Shown: positions 34,960 to 61,300 of the stretch, piece after piece
Layout: every line of letters begins with the position of its first letter
How positions within the stretch are numbered: the first letter of the stretch is position 1
Source of the DNA: Chrysaora quinquecirrha
Lineage: Eukaryota; Cnidaria; Scyphozoa; Semaeostomeae; Pelagiidae
Direction: 5' to 3'
Assembly (NCBI GenBank): GCA_014526335.1
Contig: JACTAT010000056.1
Span: 286,968 to 350,967, forward strand
Length of the DNA stretch: 64,000 nt
Program-made: the position numbers and the translations under genes
The notes under the pieces: generated by a model
Database searches by the model: none
What the model was told of the DNA's origin: nothing
Seen by the model: the letters and a program-made list of their open reading frames with translations, nothing else

Positions 34960-35870
34960 TTCTGTCTCAAACTCGTCCCTTGGAAGAGTTTCAGTCTCAA
35001 ACTCGTCCCATGGAAGAACTTCAGTCTCAATTCCGTCCCATGGAAGAGTATCGGTCTCAAACTCGTCCCATGGAAGAGTATCAGTCTCAAACTCGTCCCA
35101 TGGAAGAGTATCAGTCTCAAACTCGTCCCATGGAAGAGTATCAGTCTCAAACTCGTCCCATGGAAGAGTATCAGTCTCAGATTTGTCCCATGGAAGAGTA
35201 TCAATCTCAAACTCGTCCCATGGAAGAGTATCAGTCTCAAACTCGTCCCATGGAAGAGTTTCAGTCTCAAACTCGTCCCATGGAAGAGTATCAGTCTCAA
35301 ACTCGTCCCATGGAAGAGTATCAGTCTCAAACTCGTCCCATGGAAGAGTATCAGTCTCAAACTCGTCCCATGGAAGAGTATCAGTCTCAGATTTGTCCCA
35401 TGGAAGAGTATCAATCTCAAACTCGTCCCATGGAAGAGTATCAGTCTCAAACTCGTCCCATGGAAGAGTTTCAGTCTCAAACTCGTCCCATGGAAGAGTA
35501 TCAGTCTCAAACTCGTCCCATGGAAGAGTTTCAGTCTCAAACTCGTCCCATGGAAGAGTATCAGTCTCAAACTCGTCCCATGGAAGAGTATCAGTCTCAA
35601 ACTCGTCCCATGGAAGAGTATCAGTCTCAAACTCGTCCCATGGAAGAGTATCAGTCTCAGATTTGTCCCATGGAAGAGTATCAATCTCAAACTCGTCCCA
35701 TGGAAGAGTATCAGTCTCAAACTCGTCCCATGGAAGAGTTTCAGTCTCAAACTCGTCCCATGGAAGAGTATCAGTCTCAAACTCGTCCCATGGAAGAGTT
35801 TCAGTCTCAAACTCGTCCCATGGAAGAATTCAATGTTCCAACTTGTCCCATAGAAGAGTTTAACTCGTCC
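34960..35870. repeat. 30-bp minisatellite with higher-order pattern
   Basis: About 30 head-to-tail copies of a 30-bp unit starting TGGAAGAGTATCAGTCTCAA and ending ACTCGTCCCA. Variant units (TTT for TAT; CAGATTTGTCCC; CAATCTC) recur in fixed order: the ATTTGT unit starts at 35161, 35371 and 35641, each followed by the CAATCTC unit, a standard unit and a TTT unit, so blocks of 7 and 9 units were copied. Because 30 is divisible by 3, three plus frames and one minus frame stay open (up to 369 codons). None looks like a known protein, so a gene is not called. Confidence 0.95.
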
Positions 35871-36460
35871 CATGGAAGAGTTTCAGTCTTATACTCGTCT
35901 CATGGGAAAGTTTTATTCTCAAACTTGTCTCATGGAATAGTTTCAGTCTCAAACTCGTCTCATGGAATGGTTTCAGTCTCAAACTAGCCCCCCTCAAACT
36001 CGTCCCATGGAAGAGTATCAGTCTCAAACTCGTCCCATGGAAGAAATTCAGTCTCAGATTTGTCCCATGAAAGAGTTTCAGTCTCAAACTTGTCCCATGC
36101 AAGAATTCAATGTTCCAACTTGTCCCATAGAAGAGTTTAACTCGTCCCATGGAAGAGTTTCAGTCTCATACTCGTCTCATGGGAAAGTTTTATTCTCAAA
36201 CTTGTCTCATGGAATAGTTTCAGTCTCAAACTCGTCTCATGGATGGTTTCAGTCTCAAACTAGCCCCCCTCAAACTCGTCCCTTTGAAGAGTTTCAGTCC
36301 CTCAAACTCGTCCCATGGAAGGGTTTCAATCTCAAACTCGTCTCATAAAGGGTTTCTTTCTCGATCTCCTATGGAGGCGTTTTAGTTTCTAACTCTTTTG
36401 GAAGATTTCAAGCCTCCAACTCCTCTCTTGGAAGAATTCGGTTTAAAACTTCTCTCATTG
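35871..36460. repeat. Decayed minisatellite flank
   Basis: Related, irregular units (CATGGAATAGTTTCAGTCTC types). A block at about 35820-35990 is repeated at about 36100-36270, including the phrase CAAACTAGCCCCCCTC. Units decay outwards, as expected at the edge of an array. Confidence 0.85.
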
Positions 36461-37336
36461 AACAGTTTGGGGAGCTGCACACACCGAAGGCTATATTGTT
36501 CTCTTCTCTTGTACAAGGGAAGACAATGGTTCTGAAATCACTGTACCTTATACTGCAAAGCATTTTGCATTGATTTGTGCATTTGTCAGAAGATCATGCT
36601 TCATGATGTTTGACCTGCACCTAATAGTGGCACGTTGTTAAAGATTGCGTGGTCAGGGTCATTTCTTCTTGCAAAGGTCGCTGATAAGCCAAACACAAGA
36701 CAATGGATTATCATGGTGGGTCAAAAGTTATCCCTGATGTTTACACCATGCAATGGCTCAGCAATAAATGCGCTTTGAATCTTAAAAGTGTTTTTTCTTC
36801 GTTTATCATTATTATTATTGGAGTGGTTGTTTCGCATTATACATATTCCCAAACAGCACTCTGATAAGCTTGTTTCACCAAAGTGCAATGAATTCCGGGG
36901 GCACTTGGGAGGGGTCAGAATCCCCCATATCCCCTACAATTTTTCTTAACATATCCCTGATCCCCCTGTATTTTTCTCCTTTTATCCCAGATCGATTGTT
37001 TCTTATTTCTGGGTTCATTTTTTCATGACCTTGTCACGCCTTGTCCTTCTCAAAAACATGCTTTAAACAAATGTGTCGGTAAAAGTGCTTCATGCTTGAC
37101 CCTGTGCACCCTTGTGCACTGTACACTATTTGCACAGTAGATTGCATCAGTTTTGTTGATTATCATACAATTTATACATATCAGAACTAGCTTTCAATTT
37201 CATTATAACACCATGGTTCGGTTTTTATAATGACTCGACAATTGCGATCCCTGTCTCTCAAATACAACTTAAAAATTCAAGAATAATCAGGTTCTTACCT
37301 GGGTTAATTGTTAAACGATGGTGTACTGCTTGCTGA
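36461..37336. other. Unassigned intergenic sequence
   Basis: No gene or clear repeat recognised. Confidence 0.4.
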
Positions 37337-37344
37337 AAACCGTG

Positions 37345-37822
37345 CAGTGGCGGCGCCAGGGGGATGGAGGGGACTAGTCCCCACCACTTTTTCAGAAAGA
37401 TGGTCTCCGAGATTCATGCAAATCCGATGAGAAAATTGGGGGGGGGGGGATAGGCCTACGTTCTGTGAATTGTGACACAAGATTATTTCAATGTAAAACA
37501 CAAAATTTGTTGTTGAATTACATCCTTAAGATTTATGTATCTTACAACAGGAAAACATGAATGGATCAGATTATAATAATTTAATAATTTAATTTTCGCT
37601 GAGATTGACTCTCGTAACTTACCCATTTCTTATGCTTCTGTAAAGGTTTTTTGTGCTGTTCTAATAATGTATGGAGAAAGAGAAATCAAAGGATCCTAAG
37701 CCATTTTGAGACATCAGAAATGACAAAATCCCGGGAGCTTCAAAATCCCTGGACCACTACCAGGGCGCTGCCCTGCCCAAAAAAATCCCCCTCCCACTTT
37801 TTTGGAGCTGGCGCTGCCACTG
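37345..37822. mobile_element. hAT-like non-autonomous transposon
   Basis: Ends CAGTGGCGGCGCCAG and CTGGCGCTGCCACTG form an inverted repeat, flanked by a perfect 8-bp duplication AAACCGTG (37337-37344, 37823-37830). Length 478 bp; no transposase segment recognised. CAGTGGC-type ends plus an 8-bp duplication are characteristic of hAT elements. Confidence 0.85.
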
Positions 37823-38047
37823 AAACCGTGTCAATGAAACCGCTCAGCTTTCTTACAACTTTCTTGAAAAATTTGTTAACGAGCGGGTAAATGAAAGACT
37901 GACAATACATGGTTTATGTTTCTGAACAGTCCTGGAAAAACCAGAGTAACCCAGAAGAAGCCTCAGAAGAAAATTTCCTTTTTGATCCGTAATGTGCTTT
38001 CTGGTTTCAGTAGGATCGTGACCCGTCAAGAAAAGTTAATCAGCGTT

Positions 38048-38458
38048 TACACGCTTTTTTTTTTATAAGGAACCACTTTATAAGGAACCTACATGTAGAA
38101 GGCCCGAAAATTTAAAGAACTTATACTACTCAAGAGAAAATCATTAAGGAACTTTTGAATGTTGAATACTTTTATCACTGCAAATAATCAAGAATTAGAA
38201 AGCCGGTTCCATTCATTTGCAGTCGAAAATCACATAAATTGTACGTTAAGCATGTATCCAATGTTTCTTTGAGTAGTCTCGAGCTTTGCTCACATGCAAA
38301 TGTCTCTCTTTTATTGTTAAGACCACTGTATGTGCAGTTAAAATTAAGGAACTATTAAGGAACTTTTGGAACTACAATTGCCTCAAAAGAGGTGCAAAAA
38401 TAAGGAACTTTAAGAACTAGGCCTTGAGGTAGGTTCCTTATAAAAAAAAAAGCTTGTA
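38048..38458. mobile_element. TACAC/ATAAG-type MITE, word AAGGAAC, copy 3
   Basis: Nearly identical to 22153-22553 with a better preserved left end (TACACGC-T(n)-ATAAGGAACC). 411 bp. Confidence 0.85.
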
Positions 38459-39007
38459 ACTCCTGCAATTTTTTTCAAAATAGATCTTGTTTACATGTTT
38501 TGAAAGGAAAGTGACTCAGCTGCAAGGCAAAGTCAGCAGCAGTCGTTTCTTGATGTCATTTGTATATTACAGTTTTTCAGGACATGCAATTTAATCATGC
38601 GATTTAGTCATGCAACGGACAAGAAATCTCCGCGCGTGGCCAGCGATCACGGTTCCAAGGTCTCGACGCGCTGTTTACATTGGCTAAAGCTATGGCTAAA
38701 GCCGTTGCACGTGACAAAGAAGTGAAGCCATATTACTGAGTGGCCCAGGCTCGCCTTTCTTTTAAATACCAGGTCCAGGGGTCTGGAACCTATGCTAGAA
38801 CAAAAACTGTTTTATGCGTGGTCCATTTTTCTATTTTTAGATTTAGGTTGAGTCCCAGTCCCCCAGTCCATCCAACAAATCACTTTTCGACGCTGTTGCT
38901 GTTGCAATGCGAGGCCTTGTTGTCAAGACGATAATGGAGGGCTGATAAGTAAAAGAAGCACAAAAATGCTACTACTTGTTTCCTTGTTTTCTTTACTTGT
39001 TTGTATT
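38459..39007. other. Unassigned intergenic sequence
   Basis: No gene recognised; an open frame at 38740-38934 carries no known domain. Confidence 0.4.
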
Positions 39008-39600
39008 TGTAGCATTTTTTTTCTTTCTTTAAAGTTGGTAGCACTATAGTTTAAATTTAACAAACTTTTAGCTAATTCAAACCAACTAACTAAAAGAAAC
39101 TTTCAAATTAACAATTTAAAACCAAACTAACAAGTAACAGCATCATAAATTTGTTAAAAAGAAGAGAAACTTTGAATAGAGTTAAACATAACCTACGTTT
39201 TGAATATAATGTTTGCATAAGTCGCATGTACATTTGAAATTCGTAAAAGTTTTGATTCTTTTCTAAAATTTATATAATGTATAAGGCATTTTTTATTTCT
39301 AGGGAATTGAGTTCCAAATTTGGTTGCATCTATATGAGACAGTATTGAACCCATATAATTTATAGTTAGACTTGGTATTTCTGAACTTTGAGTCTCTTAG
39401 GTCATATGGACAATCGTTACAGTAATTGAGAATATTTCTTCCATAAACGTTGGATTAAGACCATTATCTATTATCGCTATTAGCATCTCCCTTTTCATTT
39501 CGAGGGGTGTTGAACCAAAGTTAGAACAAGAGCTGTTTTGAGTGTTTATTTTTCTATTTTTCGATCGAACTTGTTCCCTGTCCATATTTAATCCTTATTT
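39008..39600 (-). repeat. Dispersed repeat, probable LINE 3' end, copy 2
   Basis: The first ~230 bp match 19457-19690. Read on the minus strand, the rest contains broken coding-like sequence (for example GSILSHIDATKFGTQFPRN) leading into the shared 3' part and an AAAGAAAG tail, which suggests an old LINE. No catalytic motif is left. Confidence 0.5.
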
Positions 39601-40188
39601 GAATTACAGGCTACAGGGGACTACGGTCAAGTGAACCCTCTTTTCTGAGAAACAGGAACGATGGGACACCCATAAATACAACAAAGCATACTGATCTTAG
39701 TCCCGTAATGCTTTATATGGGGATCAGCTGATGAGTCAGTACGAGGCTACACATGTAATACATACAGTAAATATATCCACAAAATGAGTGAAATATATTG
39801 CACAAAAATATATACAGGTTCAACACTTTAATATGCCATGGGTGCACAGGCAAAGCCATGTTCTGCGGCGCATAGCGGGGGTTGGTATTAAGCCATTTTT
39901 CTTCGTTATGATGCATCTGCATTACTTTACTATTATTTAAACAAAAATTACGAAGGGGGCGGACCCAATCCATCACCCTTCAAAAATAGGGCATGGTACC
40001 GCATTGCATGTGCAGTCGAAAAGCGGCTACCGCTGGCGCTAACGGAAGTCTGGGTCAACGAAATTTTTTATCCCTGCTCTTTTTCTTCCACCCTGGGTTA
40101 TTTGTCTTCAGAAAAACGTCTATTACGTAAGAGGGGAATGCTATTTTGTGGTGAAACACCTCCTTTTTACATCCAGTTTATAGCATTT
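39601..40188. other. Unassigned intergenic sequence
   Basis: No gene recognised. Confidence 0.4.
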
Positions 40189-40827
40189 TACACCGTAAAT
40201 CCTCGAATTAGCCCCCTTGGGCTCAATTATTTTTCACATTTTGGAGGGGAATTATTCGAGACGGTGGCTCACGAAAATGATTTATCATTGAGTTAAAGCC
40301 CCGGCAAAACGAGGCAACATTTTGTGCAACAACATTTGTTTCGTAAATCCGCAATGGTGAATTTACCCTGGTGGCTAAACGCTGCAACATTTCTCATGCA
40401 ACATTTGTCTGCGTTATCAAAAAGGAACTGGAAACATGCTTTTGGCGCTATAGTATGCGTGTGTGTAACAAATGTTGCGGTTGCAAAGACCCGGCCAAAC
40501 GATGTGACTTCATGTTTTGGCCGTTTTCAAACTTCATGCAACATCGTGAAACAAATGTTGCACACTGCAACATGGGTGGCCAAGAAACGACGCAACATCG
40601 AGTCGGCAACAAATGTTGCATCCAAATGTTGCATCGTTTGGCCGGGGCTTTAGAGAATGCATTTTTCTGTCATACCTCAATAAAGTACCAATATGGACAA
40701 GGCTAACACAAACATCTCAGAGGGGCCTATTCGAGGGGGACTTATTGACAATTTCAAGCTCTAGGGTGGGGCTAATTCGAGGTAAGGGCTTATTAGGTGG
40801 GGGACAACTCGAGTACTTACGGTATAT
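40189..40827. mobile_element. ACCGTAA-ended element (TCGAATTAGCCCC words) with a nested MITE
   Basis: Left end ACCGTAAATCCTCGAATTAG and right end, reversed, ACCGTAAGTACTCGAGTTG. Words TCGAATTAGCCCC and CTTATT recur in both arms, and TA-like bases flank. The interior is interrupted by the MITE at 40296-40649. Confidence 0.6.
40296..40649. mobile_element. PIF/Harbinger-like MITE (GCAACAT words)
   Basis: Ends AGCCCCGGCAAAACGAGGC and, reversed, AGCCCCGGCCAAACGATGC, with TTA on both sides. GCAACAT or its complement occurs about ten times inside. It is nested inside the 40189-40827 element. Confidence 0.7.
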
Positions 40828-41902
40828 GTGACTTTGTTTTGAAGTTCATTTCAATGTCGCATCTTTCTTATTTGCAGGCAGCCTAACTGGCACAATGAAG
40901 AATATTCTCAATCTCAGGTCTTTTAACGAGCGCACTTCCTAATAAGAACGTAAAAGTTCCACAATTAAATACTGTAAGCCCCCTTCTGACCCCAGTTTTG
41001 GCTTTTTGCATGAACTAATGTACTTATCCGTCATTCCGTCTGGATAAGACTGGTTGATTATGATACTGTACATGTATGTCAGAAACATCAAGTTTTAGCT
41101 TCTGTATTGAATTTTCTTTTAAATAAATGCCCTTATTTTCAAACGTGCAAACACATCCAGAAATATTTGAGAGTTACAGTAATTTCGCCATAGAAAGGAG
41201 TTGCTTGGGAGGGGGGCACTTTATCAAATATTGTACTGTAGAGCGTGACGCCCAATCATAAAAACATATATCCCGCCTTAACCAATTTTTGAAAATCCTT
41301 CTTCAAAAATCGCAGAAAGTAATGAAGTATAGACCGTTCCTTATAAAACACCGAAATCGTGAAAATTGACACCGGCTCTTGATTTGTACCAAAAGAGTAA
41401 AAATCGATATGCCGTTCTTATAATACCCAACTTATGCATAGTGCCCCCATATATTTCATTTTATATATACTTTATATAGTTAATAACTTCTCACAACACC
41501 AATGCGCTTTCTAATTCTAAACTACCCTACAGTATATATACAGTAAAGTAAATGTGGGCTTCCCTTCCCATCTCCTCCCTCCCCCTATGGCAATTCTCCG
41601 TTTGTAGCCAGCGGTGTAGTTACGAAGCATGCGTATTATGCCTGGAATGTGGATAGTTTTCCTGCTCTATCTTCTTCTGCTTAGTGCGTGCAGATGTGTT
41701 CTGGCCAATTTGTCTGAGCTGAAGAATTAATCATGTTTATTCGAAATGAATTCATTTTCTTGGAGACGATGGGCTGACTGATGGTTTGAATAAGTCTTTA
41801 CAAAGTTAATATCGTAAAACCGTAAATCTAGCTAGGCTACACACCCACGGAGAGGCTACAAGAACTGTTTGTTGTGGCCCTGGCCTAACACACCTTCCAG
41901 AC
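40828..41902. other. Region upstream of MEK
   Basis: No gene recognised. Should include the MEK promoter and 5' UTR; a TATATATA-like run at about 41533-41540 is the only promoter-like word, some 360 bp before the ATG, and its use is unproven. Confidence 0.4.
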
Positions 41903-56003
<14,101 letters not shown>

Positions 56004-56211
56004 AAAATTTCTAACTCAGTAGCTATAATCTTACTTAGTACGTATCATTACTTTTATAATTGAACTTTGAATATTCTACGAGAAATAATTATGCTGCTCA
56101 ACTACAACTGTAGCATGAAAATGGCGCTTTCTGAGATTTATCCAAAAGCTTAATTTATTTATAATGCTCTTAATACTTGCTTATTAAGTTAACAAATACA
56201 ACCTTGGGTAG

Positions 56212-56217
56212 AATAAA
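56212..56217 (+). promoter_or_regulatory. AATAAA polyadenylation signal, MEK
   Basis: First canonical hexamer after the MEK stop codon. Confidence 0.45.
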
Positions 56218-57883
56218 AGTCCGCAGAAGTTTTCAATCTTATTGCAGAAAAAATACTCCTAACTGCAAAATCTTCCCCCACTCGACAACGGAAACTGGGT
56301 ATCTTGGATGTGGCATGAGGTTCTCTTTTGTTCCAACTGACCTTCATCCGGTCAATCACTGTGTGACCGTAAATTGGGTGCATTCTTTTGGCACTTTTAT
56401 CGCTTATGAATTCTGAAAACCAGACACCGGAAAACGCACTTTCTTGAAAAGCGTAAGACTTAAGCAAAGTTGATTTGGCAAAAATTTCTCTGCGAAGTCT
56501 TTCAGCTCTGGATTCAGGAGATTTGAAAGAACTGGCTTTCGATATCTTGTTAAGTCTCCAGAAAAGGGAGACACGAAAAGATCCCAAAAGAGCATATTCT
56601 GTAATTAACTGCGAGTTCTTTGCTGAATAGGTAGGATTCCACCCCAGAAGCTTGCCGTCACTGTCAACTAAATATCGTCTACTGTTATATTTTGAGAACA
56701 GTTAATTAGTAATTTATCCTTGATATGTTAGGATTTGCTTTAAGAGCCTGGCTTGTGTGCGGTCCAGTAGTGTAGAAAGGTCCAGAAGCTTTCCACACGC
56801 CAATCTACCGTCATTTGGAAGCCAGGTTTTGAGTCTTATATTGCAAACGAGAAAATTTATGGTCGCCATTGCTGTCACTTAGGCCCCTTATAAGAAACCC
56901 TGGAACATTGTTCTTGCTCTATTCATTCTTAATTTTGCTGTTTAGTTTACGATTTATTACAAGCCTTAAAATGCTCATGAAATGAAATTTTTATGCCCAT
57001 TGCCACCCCTCCATGGTTTTCTTATCTGCGAATTACAGTAGAACCGTCATTAATGGACAGCTGGGTACAACGGACACTGTCGGGCAAGCGGCAAATACGT
57101 TCGTCTCAATAGCCCTTTTCTTGTTTAAAATAAGCGTAATGACAACCTATCCCTCCCTACAACAGGCAGTAATGTTAGTCCCTGTGTGTGTCTGTTTACA
57201 ATGGTTCCCCCGATTGATTATTATAACCACATCCTAACAACATAATAACCCACCCTTGCAGCGCGTATTCAGCACAATAGTGTATGCAGGTTTTCTATCG
57301 TGAAATATGACAACTAACTTTAAGCTTCTCGCGCGAATGCATTTAAGCCGAGGCTTTCCACAGTCGCAAAATTGAGAACGACTCCTAGACCGACTTTTCA
57401 AATAGAACGATTCTGCAAGCTTTATAGTGAGACATGTTAATCAAATTTCCCAAATGCCCATGACGTTGTTTGGTTTGCTTTCAGAATCATAATGAAAAGT
57501 GAATATTGAGGTACCCAGACCAAAACAGGCATGCCTGCCTGATGTCTGATTTAGACTTGAGTGTTCCTCTGACCCATTGAAAATTAACTATAGTGTAACT
57601 GAATACTTTTCACTATTAAAATTTCTTTTTCTCTGTTTCACTTATTTTTTAGCTAGCCAGTATTTTGCAATTATCACAGATTCTCAGTTTTTGTATGTTA
57701 TCTTAATTAAACTTATTGGACATCTTTGGTATCCTACCTAAAAAGTATTTTTTTCTGCCTTTACCTACATCAAATTTTACAGCCTTCAAATAACTGCTTT
57801 TTGATAGAATACAGTGACAGTGTATTATTGGAGCATTTGTTAAGCAAACTCGCCGTCCATATCTTCGGTCCCAACCTGAGGCA
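56218..57883. other. Region downstream of MEK
   Basis: No gene recognised. At about 57039-57090 the sequence CAGTAGAACCGTCATTAATG followed by GGACA words looks like one end of a pogo-type transposon; no matching second end was found. Confidence 0.45.
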
Positions 57884-58246
57884 TACACGCATTTTTCTTA
57901 TAAGGAAATGCTTTATAAGGAAGGTAGTACTCGGATAGGCAAGAACTAGTAGCTAATCGGAGACTACCAAAGAATCTGACTTTTTCTTTAACTTAACATT
58001 CGATTAAAAAAGAGGAAATTTTGCATCAACAGAGCAAGCAATACTTGTCGCCCATGCTTTTCTATCAGTATTCATTTCTATTCGTCTTCTATGACCTATA
58101 TTTCCTTGACCATTGGTTATTTTGAGGAATCGCAAAGTAAAAAGTTAAAGATTTGCTAAGGAGATAGAGTACTCAAATTGGGCCATCAGGTAAGGAAATT
58201 TCAGTACTGAGCCTGAGCCGAATTTCCTTATAGAAAAATGCGTGTA
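57884..58246. mobile_element. TACAC/ATAAG-type MITE, word AAGGAAA, copy 2
   Basis: Well preserved ends TACACGCATTTTTCTTATAA and TTATAGAAAAATGCGTGTA, 363 bp. TAAGGAAA/AAGGAAG words recur. It ends about 140 bp before the satellite array. Confidence 0.8.
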
Positions 58247-58389
58247 GATAATAAACGGTCCCTTCCATCGCCCAAGCCAGATGGTAACTCCTATGTTTGA
58301 CCTTATAAGCTAGGCGCACACGAGAGCACTTTGCTTGCACCCTGCGAACGTATCCCTCAGAAATCGCAAACAAATACATCCTGCCACAA

Positions 58390-61300
58390 TCCCCTGGTCT
58401 GCCTCTGGGGTAAATAGGCAAGTGTTTTTCAAACAAAATAGGTAACAATTTGGGAGAAAAAGTTTCCCTTGAATAATAGTCAAAAGGCAGATCTATATCT
58501 ATATCCTTGCCAAACATCTGCCAAAATCAGGGGTTTTAAAAACTCCCTTTTTCTTCGTTACTAAATCCTACCAGAACGTCCTTATCTGCCTCTAGGAGGT
58601 GAATAAGTTTTTTCTACCTTAGTCGAATGGCCGAAAATCGGCCAAAATCAGGGTTTAAAAAGCTTTCTTTTCAAAAAAAATAATTACTAAATCCTACTAG
58701 ATAACCCCCGATATGCCTCTAGGGTATAAACTATCAAAGGTCCAATTTAGGAGAAAAAGTTGCCCTCATAAAATCGCCAAAAGGCAAGTCTATAGACTTA
58801 TCAAATGGCAAAAAAATTAGCCAAAATCAGGGGTTTTAAAAACTTACTTTTTTCTCCGAATATGATATTACCAAATCCTACTAGATACCCCCTGATTTAC
58901 CTCTAGGGGTAAATACAGTGTTTTACTATCAAAGAAGGTTCAATTTAGGAGAAAATTTCCCCGAAAAATCGCCAAAAAAGACAACTCTATAGCCTTGCCA
59001 AATGGACAAAAATAGGCCAAAATCAGGGGTTTTAAAACTTCCTTTTATGTACAAAAATAATTGCTAAATCCTACTAGATACCCCCTGATATGCCTCTAGG
59101 GGGTAAATACAGTGTTTTACTATCGAAGATTGTGTATTTTTGGAGAAAAAATTTACATCGAAAAATTGCCAAAAAGGCAAGTCTATAGCCTTGCCAACTG
59201 GCCAAACATCGGCCAAAATCAAGGGTTTTAAAACCTTCCCTTTTTCTATAAAAATAATTATTAAAGCGTTCTAGATACCCCCTGATATGCCTCTAAGGGG
59301 TAAATACAGTGTTTTACTATCAAAGATTGTGTATTTTTGGAGAAAAAATTGCTCTCGAAAAATCGCCACAAAGGCCTTGCCTTGCCAAATGGCCAGAAAT
59401 CGGCCAAGATCAGGGGTTTCAAAAAACGTCCCTTTCTCTCCGAATATAGTTACCAAATCCTACAAGATACCCCCTGATCTGCTTCTAGGGGGTAAATACA
59501 GTGCTTTACTATAAAAGAAGGTCCAATTTAGAAGAAAACATTCCCCCCGAAAAATAGCCAAAAAGGCAAGTCTATAGCCTTGCCAAGTAGCAAAAATCGG
59601 CCAAAATCAAGGAATTTATAAACTTCCTTTTTTGTACAAAAATAATTACTAAATCCTACTAGATCCCCCCTGATATGCCTCTAGGGGGTAAATACAGTCT
59701 TTTACTTTCAAAGAAGGTCCAATTTAGCAGAAAAACTTGCACTCGAAAAATCACGAAAAAGGCAAGTCTATAGCCTTGCAAAATGGCCAAAAATCGGCGA
59801 AAATCAGTGGTTTTAAAAACTTCCCTTTTACCCACAATAATTACTTTATCCTACTGGAGAACTCCTGATATGCCTCTAAGGGGTAAATACAGTATTCAAG
59901 TATCAAAAAAGTTCCAATTTAGGAGCAAAAATTGCCCTCAAAAATTCGTCAAAAAAGCAAGTCTATAGCCTTGCCAAATGGCTGAAAATCGGCAAAAATT
60001 AGGGGTTTTAAAAACTTTCCTCTTTTCAAGAAAAACTATTATTGACATCTACTAGATACCTCCTGATCTGCCTCTAGGGGGTAAATACAGTGTTTTACAA
60101 TGAAAGATTGTCCAATTTAGGAGAAAAAATTCCACTTGAAAAATCGCCAAAAAGGCAAGTCTATAGCCTTGCTAAGTCGCCAAGAATCACCAAAATTCAG
60201 GATTTTCAAAACTTCGTTTTTTCTCCAAAATAATTTCTAAATCCTACAGGAGAAGTCCTGATATGCCTCTAGGGGGTAAATAATGTGTTTAACTACCAAA
60301 GAAGGTCGAATTAAGGAGAAAAAATTGCACTCGGAAAATTGCAAATATGGCAAGTCTATAGCCTTGACAAATGGCCAAAAATCGGCCAAAATCAGGGGTT
60401 TCAAAACTCTCTTTTTTCTTCAAAAATCTTTAGTAAATCCTCCTAAATACCCCCTGAATAGCCTCTAGGGGGTAAAAAGGTGTTTTTCTATCAAATTGGG
60501 ACCAGTTTGACTGAAAAATTTTTCCCCAAAAATCGCAAAAAAGGTAAGTCTATAGCCTTGCCAAATGGGCAAAAATCGGCCAAAATCAGGGGTTTCGAAA
60601 ACTCTCTTCTTTCTTCAAAAACCTTTAGCAAATCCTCCTAAATACTCCCTGAATAGCCTCTAGGGGGTAAATAAGGTATTTTTTTATCAAATTGGGACGA
60701 GATTGAGTGAGAAAACTTTTCCCCAAAAATCGCAAAAAAGGTATGTCTATAGCCTTGCCAAATGGCCCAAAATCGGCCAAAATAAGGGGTTTTGAAAAAT
60801 CTATTTTTCTTCAAAAATCTTTAGTAAATCCTACTAAATACCCCCTGAATAGCCTCTAGGGGGTAAATAAGGTGTTTTTCTATCTAATTGGGACCAGATT
60901 GAGTGAGAAAATTTTCCTCCAAAAATCGCCAAAAAGGTAGGTCTATAGCCTTGCCAAATGGCCAAAAATAGGCCAAAATAAGGGGTTTTGAAAACTCTCT
61001 TTTTTCTTCAAAGATCTTTAACAAATCCTCCTAAATACCCCCTGAATAGCCTCTAGGGGGTAAATAAGGTGTTTTTCTATCTAATTGGGACTAGTTTGAG
61101 TGAGAAAACTTTTCCCCAAAAATCAGAAAAAAGCTAAGTCTATAGCCTTGCCAAATGGCCAAAAATTGGACAAAATCAGGGGTTTGGAAACTCTCTTTTT
61201 TCTTCAAAAATCTTTAGTAAATCCTCCAAAATACCCCCTGAATAGCCTCTAGGGGTAAATAAGGTGTTTTTCGATCAAATTGGGACCAGTTTGACTGAAA

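Noticed and set aside
34960..35870. Possible CRISPR-like array
   Set aside because: Units are contiguous without unique spacers, in an animal genome.
34875..35987. 332- and 369-codon frames over the minisatellite
   Set aside because: A 30-bp repeat without stops keeps frames open automatically; no domain, signal peptide or splice context supports a gene.
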